In this document: in pieces, positions 32,481-42,148 of the stretch
Numbering within the stretch: the stretch's first letter is position 1
Layout: each line of letters starts with the position of its first letter
Assembly: GCF_016615815.1 (NCBI RefSeq)
Contig: NZ_CP067112.1
Location: 1,116,001 to 1,180,000, forward strand
Reading direction: 5' to 3'
DNA: 64,000 bases
Origin: Luteimonas sp. MC1572
GTDB lineage: Bacteria; Pseudomonadota; Gammaproteobacteria; Xanthomonadales; Xanthomonadaceae
Made by a program: the position numbers and the translations under genes
Notes under the pieces: generated by a model
The model's input: only the letters and a program-made list of their open reading frames with translations
The model's database searches: none
What the model was told of the DNA's origin: nothing

Positions 32481-34031
32481 ATGCCCGATTCCGCAGTGCT
32501 GTTCCGCCGCCTGGCGCTTGCCGCCATCGCCTTGACGTTCACGCTCCACGCCCCGGCGGCGCTGGCGCAGTCCAAGCGCGACCGCGCGGCTGCAGAGGGC
32601 CTGGTGGAACGCATGGCCGCGGCCGAGGTCCGCTACCGAGAGTCGCTGGTCAGGGCCGCCAACAACGATCCCGAGGCGATCAGCGAAGGCAACGCCGCGC
32701 TGGAGGACATGGAAGACGTGATGATCGCCTGCGAGAAGCAGCGCGGTTGCAACGTCAGCCGGCTGCTGCCGGGCTGGAAGCGGTTGCTGAAGGCGCAGGC
32801 CGATGACGTTGCCGGTGTCGAGGGCGAGGAGCCCGAAGCCTGGGCGGAAGGCGAGGGCGAGCTGCCCACCGGCGATGTGCCGGATGCCGCCAGCGCCGCC
32901 GCGCTGCTCAGCGAGGACGGCCAGCGCTTCGTGCGCATGGTGCAGTTCAACCCGGCGGTGCAGGCCGGCATCCGCCGCTGGCTGACCGACATGCGCGTGG
33001 CGCTGGTCACCAGCCACGAGAACTACCAGTACATGCGCCACATGATGTCCCCGGCGTTCGAGCGTCGCGGGCTGCCCGAAGCGCTGCTCTTCGGAATCAT
33101 GGCCAAGGAGTCCAACGGCCGCGTGCACGCCGGCTCGCGTGCCGGCGCGGTCGGCCCGCTGCAGTTCATGCCGGCCACCGGCCAGCGCTTCGGCCTGGGC
33201 CCGGACGGCACCGGCTTCGACACCCGCTACGACCCGCGCATGTCGTCGGACGCCGCCGCCAGCTACCTGAGCGAACGCTTCGCCGAGTTCGGCAACGACG
33301 TTGAAATGTGGCTGGCCGCCTACAACGGTGGCGAAGGGCGCGCGTCGCGCGTGCATCGCGGCAGTGGCGGGCGCAAGTTCTGGGACGCCGATGTCTACAA
33401 CCAGTTCCCCGCCGAGACCCGCGACTACGTGCCGATGGTGATCGCGGCGGCGTGGCTGTACCTGCATCCGCGCGAATACGGCCTGTCGTTCCCCAAGGTC
33501 GATGCGCGTCCGGCCACCTTCGCCCTGGCGAGCCCCGCGTCGATCTACGAGCTCACGATCTGCATGGGCGACAGCGGCAGCCGCCACGGCTACCTGCGCA
33601 GCCTGCGCAACCTCAATCCGCGCTACGAGGCGGACACGGTGATCGCCGGCGGCACGCTGCTCAACGGCACGGTGCGCATGGCCGGCCTGTACAAGCGCTG
33701 GTGCGCGCAGGGCAAGCGCGCCGACCTCGCCCGGCAGCTGATGGGCAGCAGCGTGGATGCCGCCATCGTGCGTACCGGTCCGATCGAAGTGGTGCGCCCG
33801 GGTGACACGGGCAGCGAGGCTGCCGGCAGCGTCCTGCCTGCCACCACCCCCGTGGCGGCGCCGCAGCGTCGCGCGCGTGAGCACCGCGTCGCCCGTGGCG
33901 AGACGCTGGCTGCGGTGTCGCGCCGCTATGGCTGCGACGTCAGGGGCCTGGCGCGCGCCAACGGCGTGAAGGCGCCGGCGTATGCGATCCGCGTCGGCCA
34001 GCAGCTGAAGCTGGAAGGCTGCAAGGGCTGA
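32481..34031 (+). CDS. mltD: Membrane-bound lytic transglycosylase, MltD-like, with LysM domain
   Basis: A 516-aa periplasmic enzyme that cleaves peptidoglycan strands to form anhydromuropeptides. The signal peptide (residues 1-29, cleavage near ALAQS) has no lipobox. An alpha-helical region (30-190) leads to an SLT domain with the catalytic Glu in GIMAKESNGR, then AVGPLQFMPATG and AAYNGGEGRA. A single LysM near the C-terminus (about 465-512: HRVARGETLAAVSRRYGCD and the NGV segment) binds glycan. E. coli MltD is a lipoprotein with two LysM repeats, so this is a variant. Confidence 0.92.
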   Translation: MPDSAVLFRRLALAAIALTFTLHAPAALAQSKRDRAAAEGLVERMAAAEVRYRESLVRAANNDPEAISEGNAALEDMEDVMIACEKQRGCNVSRLLPGWKRLLKAQADDVAGVEGEEPEAWAEGEGELPTGDVPDAASAAALLSEDGQRFVRMVQFNPAVQAGIRRWLTDMRVALVTSHENYQYMRHMMSPAFERRGLPEALLFGIMAKESNGRVHAGSRAGAVGPLQFMPATGQRFGLGPDGTGFDTRYDPRMSSDAAASYLSERFAEFGNDVEMWLAAYNGGEGRASRVHRGSGGRKFWDADVYNQFPAETRDYVPMVIAAAWLYLHPREYGLSFPKVDARPATFALASPASIYELTICMGDSGSRHGYLRSLRNLNPRYEADTVIAGGTLLNGTVRMAGLYKRWCAQGKRADLARQLMGSSVDAAIVRTGPIEVVRPGDTGSEAAGSVLPATTPVAAPQRRAREHRVARGETLAAVSRRYGCDVRGLARANGVKAPAYAIRVGQQLKLEGCKG

Positions 34032-34067
34032 CGCCGGCGCTCACGCGTGCCCTGCGAGACTGCCGTC

Positions 34068-35669
34068 ATGCCGCTGCGCTTCGACAACGCCTTCCTCCGC
34101 GAACTTCCCGGCGATCCCGACCAGGGGCCCGGCACGCGCGAGGTGGCGGGCGCGGCCTGGTCGCGGGTGTTGCCGACGCCGGTCGCGGCGCCGCGGCTGG
34201 TCGCTGCCTCCGCCGACATGATCGCGGCGCTCGGGCTGGATCCGGATTACGTCGCCTCGCCGGAATTCGCCGCCACCTTCGCCGGCAACCGCCTGAGTCC
34301 CGGCATGGATCCCTGGGCCGCCAACTACGGCGGCCACCAGTTCGGGCACTGGGCCGGGCAGCTCGGCGACGGCCGCGCGATCAGCCTGGGCGAGGTGGTG
34401 GCGGCCGACGGGCGCCGCCACGAACTGCAGCTCAAGGGCGCCGGACCCACGCCGTATTCGCGCCGCGCCGATGGCCGCGCGGTGTTGCGCTCGTCGATCC
34501 GCGAGTTCCTGTGCAGCGAGGCCATGCACCATCTCGGCGTGCCGACCACGCGCGCGCTGTCGCTGGTCGTCACCGGCGACAGCGTGCTGCGCGACATGTT
34601 CTACGACGGCCACGCCGCGCCGGAGCCGGGCGCGATCGTGTGCCGCGTGGCGCCGTCGTTCCTGCGCTTCGGCAGCTTCGAGCTGCCGGCCTCGCGCGGT
34701 GACGTCGCGCTGCTGCGGCAGCTCGCGGAGTTCTGCATCTGGCGCGACTTTCCGGAGCTGCTCGGCGGCCGCGCCGGCGCATCGCTGGCGCAGCTGCGCA
34801 CGGAGGACGCCTTCGCCGAGCCGGTGCTGGCGGCCTGGTTCCACGAGATCTGCGTGCGCACCGCGGTGGTGGTGGGGCACTGGATGCGTGTGGGCTTTGT
34901 CCATGGCGTGCTCAACACCGACAACATGTCGATCCTCGGCCTGACCATCGATTACGGCCCCTACGGCTGGATCGACGACTACGACCCGGACTGGACGCCC
35001 AACACCACCGACGCCCAGGGCCGCCGCTACCGCTTCGGCTGGCAGCCGCGGGTGGCGCACTGGAACCTGGCGCGGCTGGCGCAGGCGCTGTCGCCGCTGT
35101 TCGCTTCGGCCGCACCGCTGCAGGCGGGCCTGGATGCCTACGCCGCCACCTGGGCCGAGGCGGAGCGCGACAACGCCTCGGGCAAGCTCGGCTTGTCTTC
35201 CTGCGACGACGCGGACCTGGCGCTGATGCGCGAGCTCCAGGCGCTGCTGCACACCGCCGGCGCCGACATGACGATCTTGTTCCGCGCGCTCGCCGACATC
35301 GATCTGGACAGTCCCACGCCCGCGCCGCTGCGCGAAGCCTTCTATGACGACGCAAGGCGTGCGGCGGCCGAACCCGCGTTGATCGACTGGCTGGCACGCT
35401 ATGCCGCCCGCTGCCGGGCCGACGAGCTCCCGCCGGAAGCGCGCGTGGCGCACATGCACGCCAGCAATCCGAAGTTCGTGCTGCGCAACTACCTGGCGCA
35501 GCAGGCGATCGATCGTGCCACGCAGGGCGACGACAGCGGCGTCCTGGAGCTCCTCGAGGTCATGCGCGACCCCTATGGCGAGCAGCCGGGGCGCGAAGCC
35601 TTCGCCGGGCGGCGTCCTGACTGGGCCCGCGACCGTGCCGGCTGCTCGATGTTGTCCTGCAGTTCCTGA
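34068..35669 (+). CDS. selO: Protein adenylyltransferase SelO
   Basis: A 533-aa pseudokinase-fold enzyme that transfers AMP to proteins (AMPylation), linked to oxidative-stress response in other organisms. Seen: [19 protein letters not shown], the nucleotide-binding [13 protein letters not shown], and the metal-binding [16 protein letters not shown]. The C-terminus ends CSMLSCSS: the Cys third from the end sits where eukaryotic SelO has selenocysteine. The ATG at 34068 is preferred to the upstream GTG at 34047. The gene follows the transglycosylase by 36 bp. Confidence 0.95.
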   Translation: MPLRFDNAFLRELPGDPDQGPGTREVAGAAWSRVLPTPVAAPRLVAASADMIAALGLDPDYVASPEFAATFAGNRLSPGMDPWAANYGGHQFGHWAGQLGDGRAISLGEVVAADGRRHELQLKGAGPTPYSRRADGRAVLRSSIREFLCSEAMHHLGVPTTRALSLVVTGDSVLRDMFYDGHAAPEPGAIVCRVAPSFLRFGSFELPASRGDVALLRQLAEFCIWRDFPELLGGRAGASLAQLRTEDAFAEPVLAAWFHEICVRTAVVVGHWMRVGFVHGVLNTDNMSILGLTIDYGPYGWIDDYDPDWTPNTTDAQGRRYRFGWQPRVAHWNLARLAQALSPLFASAAPLQAGLDAYAATWAEAERDNASGKLGLSSCDDADLALMRELQALLHTAGADMTILFRALADIDLDSPTPAPLREAFYDDARRAAAEPALIDWLARYAARCRADELPPEARVAHMHASNPKFVLRNYLAQQAIDRATQGDDSGVLELLEVMRDPYGEQPGREAFAGRRPDWARDRAGCSMLSCSS

Positions 35670-35674
35670 ATATG

Positions 35675-35697
35675 CCGGTCGCGGCGCCCGCGACCGG
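35675..35697. terminator. Perfect dyad between selO and uup
   Basis: CCGGTCGCGG pairs with CCGCGACCGG (10 bp, 3-base loop CGC). It lies 5 bp past the selO stop and 12 bp before the uup ATG. It has no T tract, so it may be an attenuator or mRNA-stabilising stem rather than a terminator. The -10-like TAGAAT for uup begins at its 3' foot. Confidence 0.5.
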
Positions 35698-35703
35698 TAG
35701 AAT
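35698..35703 (+). promoter_or_regulatory. -10-like box TAGAAT directly before uup
   Basis: TAGAAT ends six bases before the uup ATG, with no Shine-Dalgarno clearly present. If it is a real -10, the transcript is leaderless. Confidence 0.4.
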
Positions 35704-35709
35704 GGCGGG

Positions 35710-37620
35710 ATGCCTCTGATTACCCTGAATGCCGTCGACTACAGCGTCGGCGGCCCGCTGCTGCTCCAGCACGTCGACCTCGCCATTGAAGCCGGAGAGC
35801 GCATCGCGCTGATCGGCCGCAACGGTGCCGGAAAGTCCACCCTCATGCGCCTGCTTTCGGGCGAACTCAAGCCCGATGACGGCGATATCCGTCGCGAGGG
35901 CTCCGTGCGCGTGTCACGCCTCGAGCAGGAGGTGCCCGCGGGCGCCGCCGGCACCGTGTTCGACGTGGTCGCCGAGGGCATGGGCGAACTGGGCGCGTGG
36001 CTCGCGGAGTTCCACCACCTGAGCCATGCCGAGGTGTTCGACGGCGATGCGATGTCGGCCGTGCAGGCCAAGATCGACGCCGCGGATGGCTGGGCCGCCG
36101 ACCAGCGCGTGGAGGAGACGCTGCAGAAGCTCGACCTCAACGGCGACCTGGTCTTCGGCGAGCTCTCCGGCGGCATGAAGCGCCGCGTGCTGCTGGCGCG
36201 CGCGCTGGTCTCGGCGCCCGACGTGCTGCTGCTGGACGAGCCCACCAACCACCTCGACATCGCCGCCATCGACTGGCTCGAGGGATTCCTCAAGAGCTGG
36301 ACGGGCGCGCTGGTGTTCGTCACCCATGACCGGCGCTTCCTGCGCGCACTGGCCACCCGCATCGTCGAGATCGATCGCGGCCAGGTCACCGACTGGCCCG
36401 GCGACTGGGCCAATTACCAGCGCCGCCGCGAGGAGCGGCTGAACGCCGAAGCGCAGGAGAACGCGCGCTTCGACAAGATGCTCGCGCAGGAGGAGGTCTG
36501 GATCCGGCAGGGCATCAAGGCACGTCGCACCCGCGACGAAGGCCGCGTGCGCCGCCTGGAAGCGATGCGCAACGAGCGCGCGCAGCGGCGCGACCTCACC
36601 GGCAACGTGCGCATGGAGACCGCGGCCGCCGGCAACTCGGGCAAGAAGGTCATCGAGGCCAAGCACGTGTCCTTCAGCTATCCGGGCAGGACGCTGATCC
36701 GCGACTTCTCCGGCACCATCCTGCGCGGCGACCGCATCGGCCTGATCGGCGCCAACGGCACCGGCAAGACCACGCTGCTGAAGATGCTGCTTGGCGACCT
36801 CGAGCCGCAGCAGGGCGAGATCCGCATCGGCACCCAGCTGCAGGTCGCGTACTTCGACCAGTACCGCGCCACCCTGCGCGAGGACTGGAACGCGCTGGAG
36901 AACGTCGCCGAAGGCCAGGACTTCGTCGAGATCGGTGGCAAGCGCAAGCACGTCATCGGCTACCTGCAGGACTTCCTGTTCACGCCCGAACGCGCGCGCG
37001 CGCCGATCACGCGCCTGTCCGGCGGCGAGCGCAACCGCCTGCTGCTGGCCAAGCTGTTCGCGCAGCCGTCCAACCTGCTGGTGATGGACGAACCGACCAA
37101 CGACCTGGATGTCGAGACGCTCGAGCTGCTGGAAGAACTGCTGGGCGACTACGCGGGCACGCTGCTGCTGGTCAGCCACGATCGAGACTTCCTCGACAAC
37201 GTCGTGACCTCCACCCTGGTGATGGAGGGCGACGGTCGCGTTGGCGACTACGTCGGCGGTTACAGCGACTGGCTGCGGCAGCGCGCCGTCGCGCGCACCG
37301 GCGATGTCCCGGGCCGCCCCGTCTCCGCGCCGGCCCAGTCGGCCGCCGGGGCGCCTCAGCCGGAGACGCAACCCGCGGCCGCACCTGCCCCCCGGCGCAA
37401 GCTCAGCTTCAAGCTGGAGCGCGAGCTGGAACAGCTGCCGTTGCGCATCGAAAAACTCGAAGCGGACATCGCCCGGCACATCGCGGCGATGAACGACCCC
37501 GCGTTCTACCAGCAGGAGCGCGCCGCCATCGACGCGCACAACCACGCGGTCGCGCTCGCACAGGCGGAACTCGATGCGGCGTACGCGCGCTGGACGGAGC
37601 TGGAAAACAGTCTGGCGTAG
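35710..37620 (+). CDS. uup: ABC-F family ATPase Uup
   Basis: A 636-aa soluble protein with two ABC cassettes and no membrane segments. ABC-F proteins act on ribosomes, and Uup also limits transposon excision in E. coli. First cassette: GRNGAGKST and LSGGMKRRV. Second cassette: GANGTGKTT and LSGGERNRLL, then DEPTNDLD. The inter-domain linker has charged residues, and the C-terminus ends in a coiled coil (about 565-636) that binds DNA in E. coli Uup. It is convergent with the collagen-like gene. Confidence 0.95.
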   Translation: MPLITLNAVDYSVGGPLLLQHVDLAIEAGERIALIGRNGAGKSTLMRLLSGELKPDDGDIRREGSVRVSRLEQEVPAGAAGTVFDVVAEGMGELGAWLAEFHHLSHAEVFDGDAMSAVQAKIDAADGWAADQRVEETLQKLDLNGDLVFGELSGGMKRRVLLARALVSAPDVLLLDEPTNHLDIAAIDWLEGFLKSWTGALVFVTHDRRFLRALATRIVEIDRGQVTDWPGDWANYQRRREERLNAEAQENARFDKMLAQEEVWIRQGIKARRTRDEGRVRRLEAMRNERAQRRDLTGNVRMETAAAGNSGKKVIEAKHVSFSYPGRTLIRDFSGTILRGDRIGLIGANGTGKTTLLKMLLGDLEPQQGEIRIGTQLQVAYFDQYRATLREDWNALENVAEGQDFVEIGGKRKHVIGYLQDFLFTPERARAPITRLSGGERNRLLLAKLFAQPSNLLVMDEPTNDLDVETLELLEELLGDYAGTLLLVSHDRDFLDNVVTSTLVMEGDGRVGDYVGGYSDWLRQRAVARTGDVPGRPVSAPAQSAAGAPQPETQPAAAPAPRRKLSFKLERELEQLPLRIEKLEADIARHIAAMNDPAFYQQERAAIDAHNHAVALAQAELDAAYARWTELENSLA

Positions 37621-37633
37621 CGGTGGGGCAGTG

Positions 37634-37663
37634 GCGGCACCGTCGCGGTTGCGACGGTGCCGC
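37634..37663. terminator. Bidirectional hairpin between uup and the collagen-like gene
   Basis: A perfect 13-bp stem, GCGGCACCGTCGC with GCGACGGTGCCGC, and a GGTT loop. It lies midway between convergent stops at 37620 and 37679 and probably serves both. Confidence 0.75.
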
Positions 37664-37678
37664 ACCGGGTCTGGCCAC

Positions 37679-38944
37679 TCACATGCTGGAGGGGAAATAA
37701 CCCTCGGTGCAGATCGAGTAGGTCAAGCCGTTGGGCGCCGCGCCTGTCAGATTGGGAAGCGCGAACGTGGTCTGACCATTGCCGCCGTACATGGTGCCCA
37801 GCAGCGCGAACAGCGCGGTGTTCTGTGCGATCGACAGCAGCTGGCCGTTCGCCACCATCTGTCCGGAGGCCCTCTGGCCGGCCGTGAGGATGACCTCACC
37901 CAGCGTGCAGTCCGCGCCGCGTCCGGCGTGCGCCCACTGTGTCCCGTTGCCGAAACGCGCATCGGGCGTGACGGGTCCCGCGGGCCCCTGCGGGCCCATC
38001 GGCCCTGCAGGTCCACTCGCTCCGGCCGGTCCCTGTGGCCCTGACGCGCCGTCCGCACCTGCGGCGCCGGGCGTTCCCGCGCTGCCCGCCGGACCTGCCG
38101 GACCAATGGCGCCGGTCGGACCGGCAGGGCCGGTCGCGCCGGTTGCACCCGCGGCGCCGACAGGTCCCGCGGGGCCAACGGGACCTTCGCTTCCGGCGAG
38201 GCCAACCGGGCCCTGCGGGCCGATGGCACCGGTCTGGCCCTGCGGTCCTTGCGGGCCGATGTCTCCGATCTGGCCTTGCGGACCCTGCGGGCCGCTGGCG
38301 CCCGGCTCGCCCTGGGCACCTTGCGGGCCGGGCTCGCCCTGCGCGCCGGCGGGGCCGATGCCACCTTGCGGACCGGCTTCCCCCGCCAGGCCCTGGGGGC
38401 CGGCGGCGCCCGTCGCACCGGTCGCTCCAGCCGGACCGGTCGGACCGGCTTCGCCAGGCAGGCCGGTCGGGCCCGCAGGTCCGATCGCACCGGCCGGACC
38501 GGTTGCACCCGTAGCGCCCATTGCGCCCGTTGCACCGGCGGGACCAGCGGGTCCACGCACGCCTTCGGGCCCCTGCGGGCCAACGGCGCCCAGCGTGAGT
38601 GCGAACCCGGTTTCCGTGTTGGCCCGCGTATCTGCAACGCGCAGGAGGTAGTCGCCCGCGGGCGGCAGGCCGCCGGGGAAGCGGCAGGTGATCGCCGTCG
38701 ACAACGGGGTTGCGGCCTGGCATTGCGCAGTGATGTCGCCGGGCTCGCCATCCGGCCCGAGATGGATCGCCATCCGGGAGCGCAGCGTGGGCAGGTTGCG
38801 TCCGATGATGGCGATGGCGTCGAGGTCGTGCATGACCACGACGGATTCGATGCGCGGTGCGTCATAGGCGGACGCTGCGGGAATGACGGATGCGGCACAC
38901 AGCAGTGCGATGGCGCGCAGGCGCCCGCGGTCGGTCTGGAACAT
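37679..38944 (-). CDS. Collagen-like repeat protein with tail-collar C-terminus
   Basis: A 421-aa predicted secreted protein. The signal peptide (residues 1-26, cleavage near PAASA-YD) is followed by a beta-rich N-terminal domain (about 27-120, IPT/TIG-like: [19 protein letters not shown]). A perfect run of 68 Gly-X-Y triplets spans residues 122-325. The C-terminal domain (about 340-415) has [30 protein letters not shown] and TFALPNLTG, the phage tail collar (microcystin-dependent protein) fold. A GGGGGA ribosome binding site precedes the ATG at 38944. Bacterial collagen-like proteins form trimeric surface rods, and a collar domain is a plausible trimerising cap. That reading is inference. 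No phage genes are nearby. Confidence 0.9.
   Translation of the reverse strand: MFQTDRGRLRAIALLCAASVIPAASAYDAPRIESVVVMHDLDAIAIIGRNLPTLRSRMAIHLGPDGEPGDITAQCQAATPLSTAITCRFPGGLPPAGDYLLRVADTRANTETGFALTLGAVGPQGPEGVRGPAGPAGATGAMGATGATGPAGAIGPAGPTGLPGEAGPTGPAGATGATGAAGPQGLAGEAGPQGGIGPAGAQGEPGPQGAQGEPGASGPQGPQGQIGDIGPQGPQGQTGAIGPQGPVGLAGSEGPVGPAGPVGAAGATGATGPAGPTGAIGPAGPAGSAGTPGAAGADGASGPQGPAGASGPAGPMGPQGPAGPVTPDARFGNGTQWAHAGRGADCTLGEVILTAGQRASGQMVANGQLLSIAQNTALFALLGTMYGGNGQTTFALPNLTGAAPNGLTYSICTEGYFPSSM
37970..38581 (-). repeat. Tandem Gly-X-Y coding repeat
   Basis: About 612 bp coding 68 uninterrupted Gly-X-Y triplets, rich in GPQ, GPA, GAT and GEP units. The underlying DNA is a degenerate 9-bp period array, which can slip. 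Copy number may vary between strains, and the region is easy to misassemble. Confidence 0.9.
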
Positions 38945-39095
38945 GGATGTTTCCCCCTGGAAGGCCTGTCCGTCCGGACCGGCTGTGGAAATAGTAGCGC
39001 GTGCTCCGGTTCTGGCGTGACGCATGCCCGCATGGGGATCACCCCGGACCGGCTAAACTGCGTGCCGGATTGGGACAGGGGGCGGCAACCAGGCG

Positions 39096-40169
39096 ATGGA
39101 TCTGCAGGCACCAGATGCCTCCGTGTCGCGTGACCTGCGTTTCGTAGACCGCATCCACTGGATGCGCACGCTGGGTGCGGCCTTGTCGGGGATCGCCGTG
39201 GGCACCGTGCTCCACGGGCTGGACGCGCCTGCGTGGGCGTGGGCACTGCTGGCGGCCAATGTGTTCCTGTGGCCGCACTACGCCTGGTGGCGGGCGCGCC
39301 GCAGCGGCGATCCGCGCGCGACCGAACTCGCGAACCTGGTGGTGGACGCGATCAACGGCGGCGCCTGGATCGCGGTCATGCAGTTCAACCTGGTGCCCAG
39401 CGCGGTGCTGCTGACGCTGCTGACGGTGGACAAGATCGGGGTGGCCGGCTGGCGGTTCGCTGCCCGCACCACGCCGGCGCTGGTACTGGCGTGCCTGCTG
39501 GTGTCGGCAATGCTGGGGTTCCCGGTACGGATCGACGGCAGCCTTGCCGACGCGGTGGGGGCGCTGCCGTTCCTGTTCGGCTATTCGATCGCGCTCGCCC
39601 TGCTCATGCACGCCATGGGCCATCGCGTGGCGCGCCAGAACCGCCAACTGGAGCGACTCAACCGCATGGACGTGTTGACGACGCTGCCCAACCGCCGGCA
39701 CTGGAACCAGGCGCTCACCACTGAACTGGCGCGGCACACGCGCACCCGCAGGCCGGCGGTGCTGTTGTTGATCGACGTCGACAACTTCAAGGAGGTCAAC
39801 GACGTCCATGGCCATGCCGCCGGCGACGAGGTCCTGCGCTGCATCGCCGGCGTGCTGCGCGCGTGCGTGCGCGACATCGATACCGCTGCGCGCCATGGTG
39901 GCGACGAATTCGGCGTCCTGCTGGCCGAAACCGACCTGCGCGGCGCCGCCATGGTGGCCGAGCGCATCCGTACCGGGTTCCTGACGGCGCGGCCGCCGGT
40001 GGCGGCGCAGCAGGACTGCACGCTGAGCATTGGCATGGCCGAAGCCGACTGGCTGGTGCTGACCGCCGACGAATGGATGCGGCGCGCGGATGCCGCGATG
40101 TATCGCGCCAAGGATGCCGGACGCAACCGGATCGAAGCGCATTCCCCGGACGTCGTGCGCCTCGACTGA
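39096..40169 (+). CDS. Diguanylate cyclase with MASE2 membrane sensor
   Basis: A 357-aa enzyme that makes cyclic di-GMP. The N-terminal part (about 15-178) has several membrane segments matching the MASE2 domain of AdrA-type cyclases, though much of it is shared with other membrane sensors. The catalytic GGDEF is intact at 268-272 (RHGGDEFG). An inhibitory I-site RxxD is present at Arg259/Asp262, so product feedback is likely. The start ATG at 39096 follows a short spacer from the divergent collagen-like gene. c-di-GMP from it would favour attachment, consistent with surface factors nearby, but no specific link is shown. Confidence 0.93.
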   Translation: MDLQAPDASVSRDLRFVDRIHWMRTLGAALSGIAVGTVLHGLDAPAWAWALLAANVFLWPHYAWWRARRSGDPRATELANLVVDAINGGAWIAVMQFNLVPSAVLLTLLTVDKIGVAGWRFAARTTPALVLACLLVSAMLGFPVRIDGSLADAVGALPFLFGYSIALALLMHAMGHRVARQNRQLERLNRMDVLTTLPNRRHWNQALTTELARHTRTRRPAVLLLIDVDNFKEVNDVHGHAAGDEVLRCIAGVLRACVRDIDTAARHGGDEFGVLLAETDLRGAAMVAERIRTGFLTARPPVAAQQDCTLSIGMAEADWLVLTADEWMRRADAAMYRAKDAGRNRIEAHSPDVVRLD

Positions 40170-40181
40170 GCGCCGCCTGGC

Positions 40182-40205
40182 CGTCGCCGACCAAGGACGG
40201 CGACG
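40182..40205. terminator. Hairpin between convergent cyclase and M14 peptidase genes
   Basis: CGTCGCCG pairs with CGGCGACG (8 bp) around an 8-base loop. It lies between the stops at 40169 and 40220, with no T tract. Confidence 0.5.
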
Positions 40206-40219
40206 ACATGCACGGTTTG

Positions 40220-42028
40220 CTACGGGGCGCTGTCCATGCGGAATACCGGGTACAGGCCGAAGCGTTCGTCCCAGCTCGCGTGCAGGCGGTAGAAGAACTC
40301 CAGCCGCGCCTGCGGGCTTGCGGCAAACGCCGCGTCGTTGCGCAGGCGGTCCTCGAACGCCGCTTTCACCGTGGGGTCGCGCAGCATGTCGCGGGCCACG
40401 TCTTCGGCGACGTAGGCCTCCATGTATTCCTTGCGCTCGAAAGCGTTGTTGAACGCACCCCACGCGGCCAGAGAATCCGGGGCCTGCGGCTCCAGCAGCG
40501 CCACTGCCACGCGCGAGCGCGGCTGCGCGATCGGCACGAACAGCGCGCCGGCGGCCAGGTCGTGCGTTTCGGGTTGCCAGTCGCCGGCGAGCTCCAGGCG
40601 CTGGTGCCCCTCGCTCGACGACTTGGCGAAGGTCGCGGTGTCAGCGCGGAACACCTGCACGGCCGTCGCCGGGCGCGCGCCGTCGAGGGTGCGGAACTCG
40701 ACGCCGTGCAGGCGCAGCGCCTCGGCTACGCGCGCGGCGTGGCGGGACGGCACCACATAGCCGCCGCGCGGCGCCACGACGGTGTGGCCCGGCAGTACCT
40801 CGTCACGCAGCGGCATCGACCAGACCTGCGGGACGGACTCGTCGTAGCGGGTCATCAATGCACCGGAGATATCGGAAGGCGTGCGCGTCCAGGCATAGCC
40901 GCGGAAATCCACCTGCCGGACATGGTCGCTGGCGCGGTAGTCGAGCGCCATCCGGGTGCCGCCCAGGCGGGCGGCGGCGGCATCGGCGGCGCTGGCCAGA
41001 TGCAACCACTGCGTACCGTGGCGGGCGGTTTGCTCCAGCATCGCCACCACCAGGTTGCGGGTGGTCCGCACGCGCACCGGATACGACTTCCACGAGTGCG
41101 TCTCGACCAGGATCCCGAAACGGTTGCGCAGCGGGAAATAGCCGTGCGAGAAGCGCGGCGGCGGGACGCCATCGGCGATGCCCGAGTCCGGGTTGTCGTC
41201 CTCGATGAACGAGGGATAGAACGGCAGCGGCAGCGAGCCGGACGCGGTGAGCGCGGCGAGCAGCCCGGTGCGCAGGTCCAGACCCGCCGCGCGCAAGCCC
41301 TGGTCGCCCGAGTGCAGCGGTTCGATCTGCACCGAGATGTCGTGTTCGAACTGCGCGCCGTTGGTGGCGTGCAGGTCGACGGTGGCGATCGGGTCCCACT
41401 CGGCCACCAGCCGCAGCATCGCCTGCATCTCGGCCGAATCGGCCTTCAGGTAGTCGCGGTTGAGGTTGAAGTTCTGCGCCGTGGTGCGCCAGCCCATTTC
41501 CTCCGGGCCGCGCTGGTTGGGACGGTTCCAGGCGCCGAAGCGCTCGTGGCCGTCGACGTTGAACACCGGCACGAACACCAGCACCTGCCGCTCGAGCGCG
41601 CCTGGCGCGGCTTCGCCGTCCAGCACCTGGCGCAGCGCGAGGAAGCCGGCGTCCTTGCCGTCGATCTCGCCGGCGTGGATGCCTCCCTGCACCAGCAGCA
41701 CCGGCAGGTTGGCGGCGCGGGCCGCCGCGGGCGTCAGCGCACCACTGCGCGAGGCCACCAGCACCTTCATCGGCCGACCCTCGGGCGTGGTGCCGAAGTC
41801 GCTGCAGCGCACGGCATCCGGCCAGCGCGCCGCGAACGCTTCGCAGAGCGCGGGCACCTCGTCGTAGCGTCCGGTACGGATGAACCCTGAGCGCTCCGAT
41901 TCGGTCACCAGCGCCGCGGGCACCTCGCTGCCCGCGCCCACGCCCACGCCCGCGGCGAAGGCGGGAAGGGTGCACGGCAGCAGGAGCAGTGGCAACAGCA
42001 TCTGCACGCGGCGGGCGGGGCTGGGCAT
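40220..42028 (-). CDS. M14 family zinc carboxypeptidase, exported
   Basis: A 602-aa peptidase with a signal peptide (MPSPARRVQ, then Leu-rich, cleavage near AFAAG). The zinc ligands are His and Glu in GGIHAGEIDGKD, plus a downstream His in VDLHATNG. The catalytic Glu is in LVETHSWK. The RDYLKAD and ASYDR-type segments of the family are also visible. The C-terminal extension (about 400-602) is unassigned. I start at the ATG at 42028, which gives a clean signal peptide; an in-frame ATG lies at 42064. It is divergent from the POT transporter gene, so peptides trimmed outside may be imported next door. Confidence 0.9.
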   Translation of the reverse strand: MPSPARRVQMLLPLLLLPCTLPAFAAGVGVGAGSEVPAALVTESERSGFIRTGRYDEVPALCEAFAARWPDAVRCSDFGTTPEGRPMKVLVASRSGALTPAAARAANLPVLLVQGGIHAGEIDGKDAGFLALRQVLDGEAAPGALERQVLVFVPVFNVDGHERFGAWNRPNQRGPEEMGWRTTAQNFNLNRDYLKADSAEMQAMLRLVAEWDPIATVDLHATNGAQFEHDISVQIEPLHSGDQGLRAAGLDLRTGLLAALTASGSLPLPFYPSFIEDDNPDSGIADGVPPPRFSHGYFPLRNRFGILVETHSWKSYPVRVRTTRNLVVAMLEQTARHGTQWLHLASAADAAAARLGGTRMALDYRASDHVRQVDFRGYAWTRTPSDISGALMTRYDESVPQVWSMPLRDEVLPGHTVVAPRGGYVVPSRHAARVAEALRLHGVEFRTLDGARPATAVQVFRADTATFAKSSSEGHQRLELAGDWQPETHDLAAGALFVPIAQPRSRVAVALLEPQAPDSLAAWGAFNNAFERKEYMEAYVAEDVARDMLRDPTVKAAFEDRLRNDAAFAASPQARLEFFYRLHASWDERFGLYPVFRMDSAP

Positions 42029-42148
42029 GCGCGGATCCGGTGCGGGGCAGTGGCCGCGCATCATGCCGCATCCCGTACCGCACGGCGCGCGCGGCGCCCA
42101 TGGATACGCTAGCCTTCGCATCTTTCCGCACACGGGCCGCCCCGGACG

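Noticed and set aside
37970..38581. Short regular DNA repeats that could look like CRISPR or a VNTR
   Set aside because: The period follows codons of Gly-X-Y triplets. There are no direct repeats of 25-40 bp with unique spacers and no cas genes.
37779..38651. A proline-rich + strand frame opposite the collagen repeat
   Set aside because: It is the mirror of the Gly-X-Y codons and has no ribosome binding site or domain.
37679..38944. A prophage remnant suggested by the tail-collar domain
   Set aside because: The protein has a signal peptide, and flanking genes are ordinary chromosomal ones with no phage structural genes.
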